Source of the DNA: Mesoplasma lactucae ATCC 49193
GTDB taxonomy: Bacteria; Bacillota_I; Bacilli_A; Mycoplasmatales; Mycoplasmataceae
Assembly (NCBI RefSeq): GCF_002441935.1
Contig: NZ_CP023668.1
Location: 434,001 to 498,000, forward strand
DNA length: 64,000 bases
Direction: 5' to 3'
Shown here piece after piece: positions 1 through 9,460 of the stretch. The notes under the pieces are model-generated. The model searched no databases. It saw nothing but the letters and a program-made list of their open reading frames with translations, and was not told the DNA's origin. The position numbers were made by a program, and so were the translations under genes. Every line of letters begins with the position of its first letter. Within the stretch, counting starts at the first letter, position 1.

Positions 1-486
1 CGTCCCGATAGTTAATTCTCTAGAAAGATTTAAATTGTCTTCTCCAAATGTTTTTGAAGTAAAAGTTTGAATGATTTGACCAAAAGTTTCTATGTCTATA
101 TCAGTTTTAATTTCGAATTCTGAAACTAAATAAAGTTTATTAGGATTGTATTCAAAATCTTCTGTAGTTGTATAAAATTTATCATATTTACTAACAATAG
201 CTAATTCTCCATCCATGTTACTTAGCGATTGTTTACTATTATAACTATATTGAGGATTCTCGATTAATTCTGCTTTTATTTTTTTAACATCATCAAGATC
301 AATAATTCTTAAGTTTTCTGTGTATGGAGAATATGTGATAAGTTCCTTATTTGCATCAATATTTTTGAATATTGATTTGATTGGATAGATGTAAAGTTCT
401 CTTTCCATGCCTGGTATCTTGTTATTTTCAATTTCATTGCCTATTTGGAAGAAATCAAAATCATCAAATTGCTGGTTATTCATCAT
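1..486 (-). CDS. Phage-like structural protein, copy 1 (N-terminal part; runs off left edge)
   Basis: The first 162 residues are visible; the rest lies outside the window. The protein is a clear paralogue of the complete 709-residue protein at 7330-9459. Both have GMERELYIYP near residue 25, KSIFK, and YNPNKLYLVSEFEIKTD near residue 130. The ATG at 486 has a strong GAGGAGG ribosome site 4-5 nt upstream, and the gene overlaps the end of the preceding coiled-coil gene by 11 bp, so the two are probably translationally coupled. Its position after a portal-like and an appendage-like gene suggests a virion (tail or collar) component. The pattern NK-x-F/L-x-V-x-E-F/L-E-x-K faintly resembles the N-terminal region of phi29-type tail-knob proteins, but that is inference. 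Confidence 0.6.
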   Translation of the reverse strand, partial: MMNNQQFDDFDFFQIGNEIENNKIPGMERELYIYPIKSIFKNIDANKELITYSPYTENLRIIDLDDVKKIKAELIENPQYSYNSKQSLSNMDGELAIVSKYDKFYTTTEDFEYNPNKLYLVSEFEIKTDIDIETFGQIIQTFTSKTFGEDNLNLSRELTIGT

Positions 487-895
487 ACTCCTCCTCAAAG
501 TGTTCATTTCTAACTTCACCTATTTTCCTTGATATTGAAAAACTGTATTCTACTTTTTTGTTCATTTTATTAATCTCACTTTCATAATGTTCGATTCTAT
601 TACTGTTTTCTTGCAATTCATTGTTTAATTTTTTTACAACTTCTCTTAAATCGTCTAATTCTTTTTGTGTATTTTTATCAACATACTTTGGTAACTCTGA
701 ATTAAACTGAGAATATGTCTTTTCTATGTAATTATTTCTTTCCAACTCAATATTTTCTTTTCTTAAATTAAGAAATTGCTTTTTTTGCTCTAAAGATTTT
801 AGATTTTTAGAGATTATTTTGTTTTCGTTTTTCATGTACACTATTTCATTTTGCGTTCTCATAGCGACATCATAAGACTTTAATAAATTTGTCAT
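476..895 (-). CDS. Small coiled-coil protein of the phage-like element
   Basis: This 139-residue protein is almost entirely predicted coiled coil, rich in Glu, Lys, Asn and Gln, with regular Leu/Ile spacing from about residue 20 to 120. It has no Trp, no membrane segment and no signal peptide. It lies between the appendage-like gene (930-2141) and copy 1 of the GMEREL protein, with 34 bp to the former and an 11-bp overlap with the latter. The start has a good AAAAGGAG ribosome site. The second copy of the cassette (7330-10831) lacks this gene: there the two flanking genes are separated by a single base. A scaffold or tail-chaperone role would fit a virion operon, but no family is recognised. 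Confidence 0.7.
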   Translation of the reverse strand: MTNLLKSYDVAMRTQNEIVYMKNENKIISKNLKSLEQKKQFLNLRKENIELERNNYIEKTYSQFNSELPKYVDKNTQKELDDLREVVKKLNNELQENSNRIEHYESEINKMNKKVEYSFSISRKIGEVRNEHFEEEYDE

Positions 896-929
896 TTTTT
901 CTCCTTTTATATAAAAAATAATTTAAATT

Positions 930-2141
930 TTATTCTGCATAAAAAAACAATAATGTTTGTCTATCTGGATCAAGGTTTCATTTTGTAGATTCTAGTGCAA
1001 AATTAAATGTATTATCTGATCTATTTATAGTTAGTGTTGACATTAGAACATACCCTGCATTGTAAGTTTCTAGGATTGGAATTCTGTATCAAGCTAAATT
1101 TTCCGGGCCATAAGATAAATTAAATATATTAACGTATAAAATTATTTCGGCCATTAATTGTCCAGAAATACCAATAACTTTATCAGGAGATAATCATGAA
1201 GGCAGTTTAAATAAAACATTTGTGTTATCTTTTTTTTCACCAGAAATCTTAATTGCTTTAATTTTCAATTTCTCTAACATATTGTTTTGGTTTTCAATAG
1301 CACTATTTTGAGTTTGATTGATAGTTTTTTGATTCTCTACAATTTCTTCAACATATTTGACATCTGCTTTTTTATCAATGTCTGCTTTCATTTTTGGAAT
1401 ATCAGCAACTCTATTATTAATTTCGTTTGCAATTTTATTAGAAATTGTTTCATCATTATTAATAATATTTTTAGCAATTTGAGCCAAATCTAATTTTGAT
1501 TCAATATATCCTAATGTTTCTTTTTTTCAATTTTCATCGTCAATTTTATTTTTAGCAATTTCATCGTCAATTAATTTTAAAACATTACGATTAGTCAAAT
1601 CTAAAGATTCAACTAATGTTTTAACGTATTCTTTGTTTATTAATTCATTTGGATCAATAGTTTTAGATCATTCTTCAAAAACTTCATTTCAAGATTTAAC
1701 TTTATATAATTTTTTTATATTTGTATGACTTAATCACGCCATGGCTGATGGTGGAAAAATATCAGTAATAGATCCATTATTGTTTTTAAAATAATTAGTT
1801 AGTGAATAATCCTTAGAATTGTTGGTAATAATTAAATCAACGTTTGAATTAATAGGAAGTCTTCCGAATAATATGGCTTCAAAAGTATCGAAGATTGCCA
1901 ACATGATGTATCTTCTATTGATTTCAGAAGTCATTTCAAACGGAATTAAGTCAAAGTACCCATCAAAATGTAAATTAATTAAACTTTGGATTCTAATAGT
2001 TGCTGTTTCTCATAGTTCCTCAACACTATCGAATTGTTTCTCAAATTTTTTCGGTAGATTTGCTAATCGTTTCTTTCCAAAATTATTATTAGCAATAAAA
2101 TCCTCTAATTTAAATCAAGGATAGTTGTAATTAGTTCTCAT
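930..2141 (-). CDS. Putative virion appendage/collar protein, copy 1
   Basis: 403 residues, continuous with UGA read as Trp. Residues 1-270 are homologous along their length to the protein at 9461-10831: both begin MRTNY, both have PWFKLED, a GRLPI motif near residue 98 and LDLTNRNVLKLI near residue 195. A helical, coiled-coil-like linker follows (about 200-300). The C-terminal ~100 residues are beta-rich and diverged from the paralogue. A conserved base, a coiled stalk and a variable tip is the usual plan of phage appendage or receptor-binding proteins. The start overlaps the portal-like gene by 11 bp, so it should be co-transcribed from the box promoter at 3223-3268. A lower-collar role is an alternative. 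Confidence 0.6.
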
Positions 2142-3189
2142 CATTTTTAATAACCTCTGTTCTGTTTTCTTTTAAATCTAAAATAATGTTCGGCTCATTT
2201 AAAACATCATTTCCAAGATTTTTATTTAGTTTAATAACCATTTGTTTGATATTTGTTTTAAATTGATTGATTGTATTATCGATATCAAACATCGAAACGT
2301 TTGTTTCTTCCTTACTGTCAGATTTATTTTTAATACCTGACAAATTAAAAATGTTTTTCATTTGTCAGTCATAATAATCCATAAAATTTTTAATTTGATT
2401 ATTTGGCTGGTATAAAGCGTTTGTCGCTCTATAGTTTGGGTCTAAAGAACTAATACGATCGATTTTTAAATCAGTAAATTCTCTTAAACCGTGGTCTTCT
2501 GTTTCTTGGTTTGAATCCATGTCTGAAAAAATAGCTTCTTTTTTAACCATAGAATTTAATAATTGATCAGTTAAAATTTTTTGTACAAATTCTAAATGTC
2601 TGGCTAGATTTCTTTGATGAGAAAATTCATCTTCATCTAAATCATTGGTTCGTCACAAAACGAACGGAAGAGTTTCATAATTATCGTTTAAGCCAAATTT
2701 ATCAATAAAGCGTTTTCTTTGCTCCTCATTCATTTTTTCTTCATTATTGTTATTTAACTTAATCAAGTTAAAAGTCAATTTTTCTTCATTAATAAACTCG
2801 ATATACATCTCAGTTTCTTTTCCATCTTCTCAATAATTAAATAAATGGGTCTTTAAATAAATAATTTCGTTAGTTAAATAATTAAATTGAATTTCTTTAA
2901 CTTCAGAAGATAAAAATTTAGTTTTGTTATTAATTGATAACAACAAAATTCCATATTTTTCATTGTTTACTAAAGATTGTTTTGAAACTTTATAAATAAC
3001 CGATTTATTATTTTTTGCTTCTAGAACTTGATTAAAAGTTGAGTTATCCGTTGTTAGATTCTTTCAATCAAATTTATTCAAATTTGTTTTTATCAAAGCA
3101 TTTAATAAGTCAAAACTTTCTTTAGTTTCAACTAGTTCATCAAATTCTTCATAAACCACAAATTTTTGATATCTGTTTGTTTCTTTCAT
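2131..3189 (-). CDS. Portal-like (connector) protein of the phage-like element
   Basis: 352 residues. The distal third has the arrangement of phi29-type upper-collar/portal proteins: a long helical stretch (FVQKILTDQLLNS), then W-x-M followed a few residues later by LSGIKN and an acidic EE motif, then a helical FDIDNTINQFK segment. In phi29 gp10, as I recall it, the equivalent region reads W-x-x-M then FLGIKN and KKER. Length is a little above gp10 (309 residues). It is first in its transcription unit, followed by overlapping virion-like genes, which fits a portal-collar-appendage order. The ATG at 3189 has a GAGAGGAAA site upstream and a box promoter about 35 bp before it. The assignment rests on pattern memory, not on a search. 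Confidence 0.5.
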
Positions 3190-3222
3190 GTTTTTTCCTC
3201 TCACTTTAATATGATTGTTGAA

Positions 3223-3268
3223 ATTCTAACATTTCATCTTTCATCATTGGTTTCATATCACACTCCAT
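3223..3268 (-). promoter_or_regulatory. Element box 5 plus -10, in front of the portal-like gene
   Basis: Leftward reading gives ATGGAGTGTGATAT (3268-3255), then a TAGAAT -10 (3228-3223) preceded by TG-T. The gap from TGTGAT to the hexamer is 28 bp. It is one of five sites in this element with the same box at the same distance. No TTGACA-like -35 is present. Confidence 0.75.
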
Positions 3269-3277
3269 TTATGCAAA

Positions 3278-3303
3278 TAAAAAAGTAGCTTTTTAAGCTA
3301 CTT
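3278..3303 (-). terminator. Intrinsic terminator at the end of the small membrane-protein gene
   Basis: A 9-bp stem, AAGTAGCTT/AAGCTACTT with a 3-nt loop, followed leftward by a T-run. It overlaps the stop codon of the gene at 3293-3754 and ends 10 bp before box 5, so transcription from box 4 ends here and restarts. Confidence 0.8.
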
Positions 3304-3754
3304 CATCATTTAATTCTTTTTCTTCAATTTGTTGAGCAAAAGCACTAGCCCCTTTAGCATTTTTAGTAGTTGAACGAAAGATTTTTTTACTCTTTTCAAA
3401 ATCTACTTTGGCTTTGTCAATTAATTGTTTTAATTCTTTGCTTTTTGCTTTGATTTCTTCTGGCGAATCATTTGTTTCAGATAATCCTAGCATGCGATCA
3501 ATTAAAGAATTTCTATACTGTTTATATTTTTTTGATGCATCAATTGCAGGAACAGCTCATTTGAAAATTAATGCTGATAAGAATAACGCTGCAAAAGCAA
3601 TGCTTAAAACAATCAAAACAATATATCCAGTTTTAAGATTTCTAATTGCTGGAATTGCTGTAAGAATAAAACTTAATGCAGTTCCTACTCCCATACCAGT
3701 TAAATATGGGATTGCTTTAGAAAAATATGTATAAAATTTACTATTTTTTAACAT
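3293..3754 (-). CDS. Small two-TM membrane protein (holin-like size), phage-like element
   Basis: 153 residues. Two hydrophobic segments lie at about 15-35 and 42-66, followed by a charged Lys/Glu-rich helical tail of about 85 residues. The size and the two closely spaced membrane helices resemble holins or other small phage membrane proteins, but no signature is recognised. It has its own promoter: box 4 lies just upstream, leaving a leader of only about 13 nt with an excellent AAGGAGG site before the ATG at 3754. It is closed by the terminator at 3278-3303, so it can be made as a single-gene transcript. Confidence 0.7.
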
Positions 3755-3773
3755 TGATAACCTCCTTGCTAGA

Positions 3774-3818
3774 ATTATATTTTTATTCTTTGCTTTCTGG
3801 ATTTATATCACAATCCAT
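3774..3818 (-). promoter_or_regulatory. Element box 4 plus -10, inside the end of the upstream gene
   Basis: ATGGATTGTGATAT (3818-3805), a gap of 27 bp, then TATAAT (3779-3774). The box lies within the last codons of the gene at 3783-4322, so the promoter is nested in coding sequence. It drives the two-TM gene starting at 3754. Confidence 0.75.
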
Positions 3819-4322
3819 ATAGCTAGTTTTGAAGGCTTTTTTGTTTTGTTTTTTAATTTTATGAATATCTATTTCTCGATTAATTAATCAAATGATTAAA
3901 ATTACGACTGGTAAAATTTTAATAATTAAATTTACTATTTTACCAACTTTACCTGGAAGCTTTTTAGGAACAAAGTGTGCCACACTTCCTCCAGCTGCAG
4001 GAACAATAAAAGCCATTAAATGATCTGCTCATGAATATTGATTAGATGGAGCTAACCCAAGTTTCATTCATTCTAAAAATGATGGTAAAGATTCAGAAAA
4101 TCACGGGACGAATCCCAATGTCATAGTTAAAACCGTTATTATCAAACCAGAAAGTTCGTTAATAGCTTTATTTTCTTTTAGCCTTATTTTGCCAATGGGA
4201 TCTAAGAATTGTTGCTCATATCTTTCTAAATCATTTTTATAAACTTGTCTTGTTTTACTAAAAGGAATGAAACAATGTCATGTAGGCTTTGGTTTGGGAA
4301 TCTTTTCTTTTTCTAAATCCAT
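3783..4322 (-). CDS. Small membrane protein of the phage-like element
   Basis: 179 residues. A basic N-terminus of about 55 residues is followed by hydrophobic segments near 55-75, 100-120 and 133-152 and a charged tail. The motif AAGGSVAHFVPKKLPGK lies between the last two. No family is recognised. The start codon overlaps the stop of the large upstream gene as TAATG, so translation is coupled to it and both depend on box 3. Its final codons carry box 4 for the next gene. A role together with its large partner in membrane interaction is inference from position only. Confidence 0.65.
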
Positions 4323-6049
4323 TATAAAATTCTCCCTTTTTCAAGCATTTCATTATATGTTGAAACATTTTGAAAACGATTATTATAATAGAAATATCCC
4401 TTAGAACCATTTCCAGATTTGCCTGAACCTGTTTTTTCCTTATCAATAGCTGTTGTTGTAAACATTAGTGAAGCACCAAAACCTAATATCTCATTTTTTG
4501 TATATTCCTTGACATCTGAAGCAGCATTTCTATAAAATTCGACACTTTTTACAGAAGTTGATAAACCTTTTAATTTTTTAATATGCATAAAAGTATTGTA
4601 AACGTTATTAATAAATTCTTTTACTATTGTTGGCATGAAGTTAGTTGCTGCATTAAAATAACTTGTTTTTGCATGATTTTGCATTTCCATATTATCACTA
4701 TAATATTTATCAATTATTTTTCTATCAGTTGTTGCTTTAACTCAAGAATTAAATTGTTTTTCATCTCATTTATAAATTTGAGGTAAATATTTAGTATTTT
4801 GAAAATAAATAGCAACTACATAATCATCCATTACTTTTTTGAATTTATAAGCCATGATTCATTTAGAATCAACATCTATTAATAAATTATCTACATTTTC
4901 AGAAGCGGTTCTTAGAGTTGTCGCGAAATCAATGCCATTGATTTTGTTAATTTTATCTACAAGTGCTTTATTAGAATTATTACTATTTTTGGCTACTTGT
5001 TTTTCAATTAATTTAACAGTTTCATCTTTTAGACCAGAAACAATTTTTTTGATTTCTTTTTTAAGCCAATATGTAGGATTAATTACTTCAAAAAATTTAT
5101 TTATATTTCTACCAAGTCTTGAGATCTTATTAAGCAATCGTTCTTGAATATACGCGGCTTGTTTCATTCCATATAAAGCTCAAACAACTTTTTCAGATTC
5201 ATGTGGGCTTTTTAATGGAATATTTTTAAGTAATTTTGCAAATTTATCCTTATCTAGAAGAACCTTAGGTGTTCTCTCAAAAACATTAAGATTCTTTTCA
5301 GTACCTTTCACCAAATTATCTGCAATTTTATAATACTTACCTTCGACATGTGGAAATAATTCTGGTGAAACTTTTTTCAATAAAGCATTAAACTCTAACA
5401 AATCATTTACACCATTGGCTGTATATTTTGCACCATTTGCAATATTTCGGCTTGCTTGATTAATTCCTTTTGATGTTGAAGCATCTGATAAATATTTCAT
5501 TAAAGTTGAATAAGATTCTTTTTTAGTTCCAAAGTTATATGTTTGTTTAGTTAATGAAGAAATAACATTTTTATTCTCCATTAAACGTGCAAGCTGGTCT
5601 AAAGATTTGATTTCTTTTTCAGCGATATTCATTTCTTTTAATAGACCGTTAACTTTAGCAGTTTTTAAAACTTTAGCTAATTTAGTTCCTTGTCCAATAG
5701 CTTTTCCAATACCTAAAAAAGGTAGAGCATTTAATAATGTACCACCTACGGTTACATTTCCTTCAATTGCATCAGCTATTTGCATTACACCAAACTCTAT
5801 TGAAGCAGAAGTTAAAACTGCTACTGTAGTTACAGCTACTTGTGATGCTCCTAGAGCGATCATACCGGCCGAAGCCCAAGCTTGTCCTACAGCAGCTAAT
5901 GCTCCTGCTAAAACAGAAATCCCAATTCATTTTAAAATTGTTAATCAAGTTGATGTTTTCTTCTTCTGAACTTGTATGTGTGTTAAATTAGTTAGTTTTA
6001 AGTTTGCATTACTTATTCTTTTTAATTCAATGTCAGTTGTTCCAACCAT
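4322..6049 (-). CDS. Large protein with pore-like hydrophobic region, phage-like element
   Basis: 575 residues. After about 30 basic residues there is a long Gly/Ala-rich hydrophobic stretch at about 33-115, ending in LLNALPFLGIGKAIGQG. Long helical, Lys-rich and partly coiled regions follow, with a Gly/Ser-rich patch near 535 (GSGKSGNGSKG). Gly-rich hydrophobic loops of this kind occur in phage ejection or tail-knob proteins and in pre-toxin domains of secreted toxins; I cannot decide between them. The size is close to phi29 gp9 (599 residues). The ATG at 6049 has a GGAG site and lies about 55 nt downstream of the box 3 promoter start. The following small membrane gene overlaps as TAATG. Confidence 0.6.
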
Positions 6050-6111
6050 GTTTATTCTCCAGTCAAGTATTTTGTATTTTGTAAAAATCGGATGATAGAT
6101 ACTTGCTTTTA

Positions 6112-6156
6112 ATTATATGAATATTAAAAAATATTATTTTTTAAATCACATTCCAT
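6112..6156 (-). promoter_or_regulatory. Element box 3 plus -10, in front of the 575-residue protein gene
   Basis: ATGGAATGTGATTT (6156-6143), a gap of 27 bp, then TATAAT (6117-6112). The box begins only 4 bp after the stop codon of the zinc-ribbon gene, so that gene and the next transcription unit are packed against each other. Confidence 0.75.
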
Positions 6157-6159
6157 TAT

Positions 6160-6564
6160 TTATTGTTTGAATTGTGGGTCATTCCTACTTTCCCTTACAT
6201 TAATCCCTAATTCTTTAGGGTATCTTGGAAATCTTACAATGGTATTAGTTGAACGCGAATTGAAGTCAAAATTATTTACTATTATTTCAGGATTACTTTC
6301 TAGTAATTTGTATGCCTCTCCTCTAGTTACTATATTTTTACCAAATTGGATGGTTATACTATCTGTATATCAAAACTCTCCTTCATCAAATAAGTCACAA
6401 TGAACAACTGCTTTATGATATCCTGCTAACCATTCTATTGATTTAAGAACTAACAGCCTCGGCTTATTTTCAAGACAAATTGAGCAAAGAAAATCATGTG
6501 TCCCATAGGTTATTCATTTTCCGCAATATTTGCATTTATTCTTTTTAGATACTTTATTTTTCAT
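6160..6564 (-). CDS. Small zinc-ribbon protein of the phage-like element
   Basis: 134 residues. The N-terminus carries a four-cysteine zinc motif, C-X2-C-X12-C-X2-C (CKYC near residue 11, CSIC near residue 27), preceded by a basic patch. The remainder is a mixed alpha/beta domain of about 100 residues that I do not recognise. It is a single-gene unit with its own box (box 2). Small zinc-ribbon proteins of phages often bind nucleic acid or the host RNA polymerase, so this is the best candidate in view for a protein acting on the boxes. That is inference only; no catalytic signature is visible. Confidence 0.65.
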
Positions 6565-6610
6565 TTAAAAAATCTCTTTCTACGAATAAAATTTGATTTA
6601 TTCGCGGAAC

Positions 6611-6656
6611 ATTTTAGCATGTAAATAAAAAACTGTTTTTTGAAATCACAGTCCAT
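6611..6656 (-). promoter_or_regulatory. Element box 2 plus -10, in front of the zinc-ribbon gene
   Basis: ATGGACTGTGATTT (6656-6643), a gap of 28 bp, then TAAAAT (6616-6611) preceded by TG-C, an extended -10. It lies directly downstream of the strong terminator at 6661-6703. Confidence 0.75.
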
Positions 6657-6660
6657 AGCC

Positions 6661-6703
6661 AAAAAAATAAGGAACACGATAATAAATCGTGTTCCTTATT
6701 TTT
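6661..6703 (-). terminator. Strong intrinsic terminator closing the box 1 transcription unit
   Basis: A near-perfect hairpin of about 18 bp with a 5-nt loop (core AAGGAACACGAT/ATCGTGTTCCTT) flanked by A- and T-runs, so it should work in both directions. It follows the lipoprotein gene at 6737-7261. Confidence 0.9.
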
Positions 6704-6736
6704 ATAATTAATAAACTTATTTTACAATCTTAGATT

Positions 6737-7261
6737 TTAGACAGTAATCAGAGATTTGCTAATTATTATTTTTACCTCATTTAAACTTTTATTTAATTTA
6801 TCTAAATCAGAATATGAATTTGTTTTTTCATAATCAGAATGCCATTTTTTATTCCCCACAACTATAGAGAGACCATACACTCCGGTTTTACTCACCCTAA
6901 TATGATCTATGTTACTTTGAATTGAGTCATCTCCATTAATCAATGAAGGAGAGCCTTGAATTCAAGTCAACTCATAAGTATTCTCGATTATTTCTTTTGT
7001 CTTGCCAGAATTATCAAAAGAAAAAAAGTCTTTCACATTATTTCATATGTATTCTTTATCAAAAAGATTTTTCATCTTATCATTTAAATTAAAATTAGCC
7101 ATTAATTCACAATCATTGCTAAAATGCGAATTTCAATCATCAATTAAAACTTTATTATTAGATTCTTCTTGCTTTGCTACACTTTTTGAACAAGAAATTG
7201 TTGTCGTAGAAGCGACTGATGAAATCAAAACAGACATTATGGGTAAAATAATCTTTTTCAT
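6737..7261 (-). CDS. Small lipoprotein of the phage-like element
   Basis: 174 residues. It has a typical signal peptide (MKK, a hydrophobic core rich in Ile, Val and Ser) and a lipobox-like end, TTTISC, near residue 24, so it should be lipid-anchored on the outer face of the membrane. The mature part is hydrophilic and unrecognised. A GGAG site precedes the ATG. It is last in the unit that starts at box 1 and ends before the strong terminator. A lipoprotein expressed from a prophage-like element often alters the host surface or blocks superinfection; here that is only a suggestion. Confidence 0.75.
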
Positions 7262-7329
7262 GTAATTTTCTCCAAACCTAAAAAATAATTCTTTACTACT
7301 ATTTTATATAAAAATTTATTTTTTAATTA

Positions 7330-9459
7330 TTATAATAAAATTTTTACTAATCCAATATTCTCTTGTTGTGGATTAAATAAATTAATATCATTTAATTCTA
7401 TTTTTTTATTATTTTCATCAACTAAATGTATATCGTATTTTCCAGAGCCATACAAGGCAGTTAAAGTAATATCTTTTATCGAATTGTTATATTCACCTAA
7501 AGAAAACGAATATTTTTCTTTGATATTTTGATTTTTTTCAAAAAAGGCTTTATTTTTAATAATTTCTTCCGATGTGCCATAAACTTTTGTTCAATCAAAT
7601 TTTGAATAAACCAAAAATTTCCCTACGTTTTCATCAGATGTCTTAAGATCACCATTACTTAAACTAGGTAATTTTGTTTCTGAAATTATATCGTTCATAT
7701 TTTGTCATACAAAAGAATCGTTATTTGAATTTAATATTTTCTTTTCAGAAAGTGAAGGAAGCAAAGGCTTAAAATCTTTACTAAAATAATTAGATTTACA
7801 TGAAACAATTATTTCGTCGTATTTCCAAATTCCGTCTCCTTTTTTTGATTCATTTATAATGTTGTTATCTTTATCCTTAAATTTAGGTTTGGAAATAATT
7901 TCAAAATAATAAGGCAATAGAAATTTATCATCAGAATTTTTATTACCACCAATTGAAAAGGTTCCATAAGTTTCAGAACTTAACATCGTTCTAATCTTTT
8001 TATAGTTATCATATTGTTTAGTTTGTACAAATTCCGGATTAGATTTTTCTCATGCGCTTTCTAATCCATCAATGTATTCTCTAATAGTTTTACCTTCAAA
8101 TTCTTGCTTATATAAAGCCATGTAGTTAAGTTCTTTTGTTTCGTTGTTTTTGTAGCCTGCGCCTTTGAAATTATTGTTGTAATTAAAAGTGGCAGTCATG
8201 ACATCTAGCAATAATTCATATAAAGATGAAGTATCTATACTGTTATTCGTGGTATATGAAATTCTCATATTTTTAGTAATTTTTACATCATAGCTATGGC
8301 CTATAATCCCACCATACAATGTTTCAGGATTAAATTTAAAATTTATCATTTTATTTAAAAGAGTGGGAATATATTTTGCAGCCTTCATCTCTGTTGTTAT
8401 CCCTGCATCCTTATTTGATTCAAGAGCCATAGGACGTAAAACGAACGGAAATTGCTCATTATTTTTATATTCTATTTGATGCGAAATATGTTTGGTTCTA
8501 AATTCATCAGGTCCAAGTGCATCACCTTTTAAATAAAATCTATTTATAACAGTTATATCGTCAAATGTTATTATCAAAGACTCAATATCATTTTCTTCTT
8601 TTTTAGTTTTTATAGGGTTTTTGCTGGAATCATCAAATTTTAACAATTTTCCTATCTCATCCGAATTATCATATTTTCTTGATATTTTCATAACATCTGA
8701 TATTGGCAAAATTCTATTTGAACATCAATAATTTAAAACTCTTAGTTTACCATTCCTTTGCAAATCAATAGGATTTAACCATAAAGGATAAAGAGATTCG
8801 AAAGAATTAATGCTTGCATTCCCATATTCTCCTAACGAGTTTGCTCCGAAACTATTCAAAGATTCAAGCAGAAAAGCGTTTGGCGTTGTCAAATCAATTT
8901 GTTTAACTTTAAAGCTTGAATATTGCTTTCCTACTTTAACTACCAAAGAATTAGCATCTTTAGGTTTTCATTCTTCTAAAGATGTTGTCGTAATTAATGG
9001 GTTAGAAAAAAGGTTGGTTAATTCAAAATTTGTTCTATCTATGTTATATGATTGTAGTAATTGACCAAAAGTTATGATGTCTTTATCTGTTTTAATTTCA
9101 AATTCACTTACAAGATAAAGTTTGTTAGGATCATAATTAATTTTTTCATCTAAAGAATAAGTTTTATCACATTTACTTACAATAACTAGTTCATTATCTA
9201 AAGAGGCAATAGATTGTTTAGAGTTATACCCAAATTGCGTACTTTCTATTAATTCTGCTGTAATTTTTTGACAATCATCTAACTCAATAATTTTGAGATT
9301 TACAACATTTGGAGAATAAGATAAGAGTTCTTTATTTTTATCATTTTCTTTGAATATTGATTTAAGTGGATAAATATATAACTCTCTTTCCATTCCTGGA
9401 ATCTTTTGATTCTCAACATTATTATCAATTTGTAGAAAATCAAAATCTAAATTTTCCAT
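7330..9459 (-). CDS. Phage-like structural protein, copy 2 (complete)
   Basis: 709 residues, read through several UGA Trp codons. The first 160 residues match the truncated copy at 1-486: the GMERELYIYP motif near residue 25, YNSKQS near 80, DPNKLYLVSEFEIKTDKD near 125. The rest is a mixed, beta-rich sequence with many Asn, Lys and Asp residues and no membrane segment. I chose the ATG at 9459 because it aligns with copy 1 and lies 1 bp after the stop of the upstream gene. A start further upstream would extend into that gene. A tail-knob or other virion role is inferred from its partner genes. The family is not recognised with certainty. Confidence 0.6.
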
Positions 9460-9460
9460 A

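Noticed and set aside
6167-6403. A plus-strand gene of about 78 codons
   Set aside because: It is antisense to the zinc-ribbon gene, has no ribosome site, and the minus frame has clear cysteine motifs and its own promoter.
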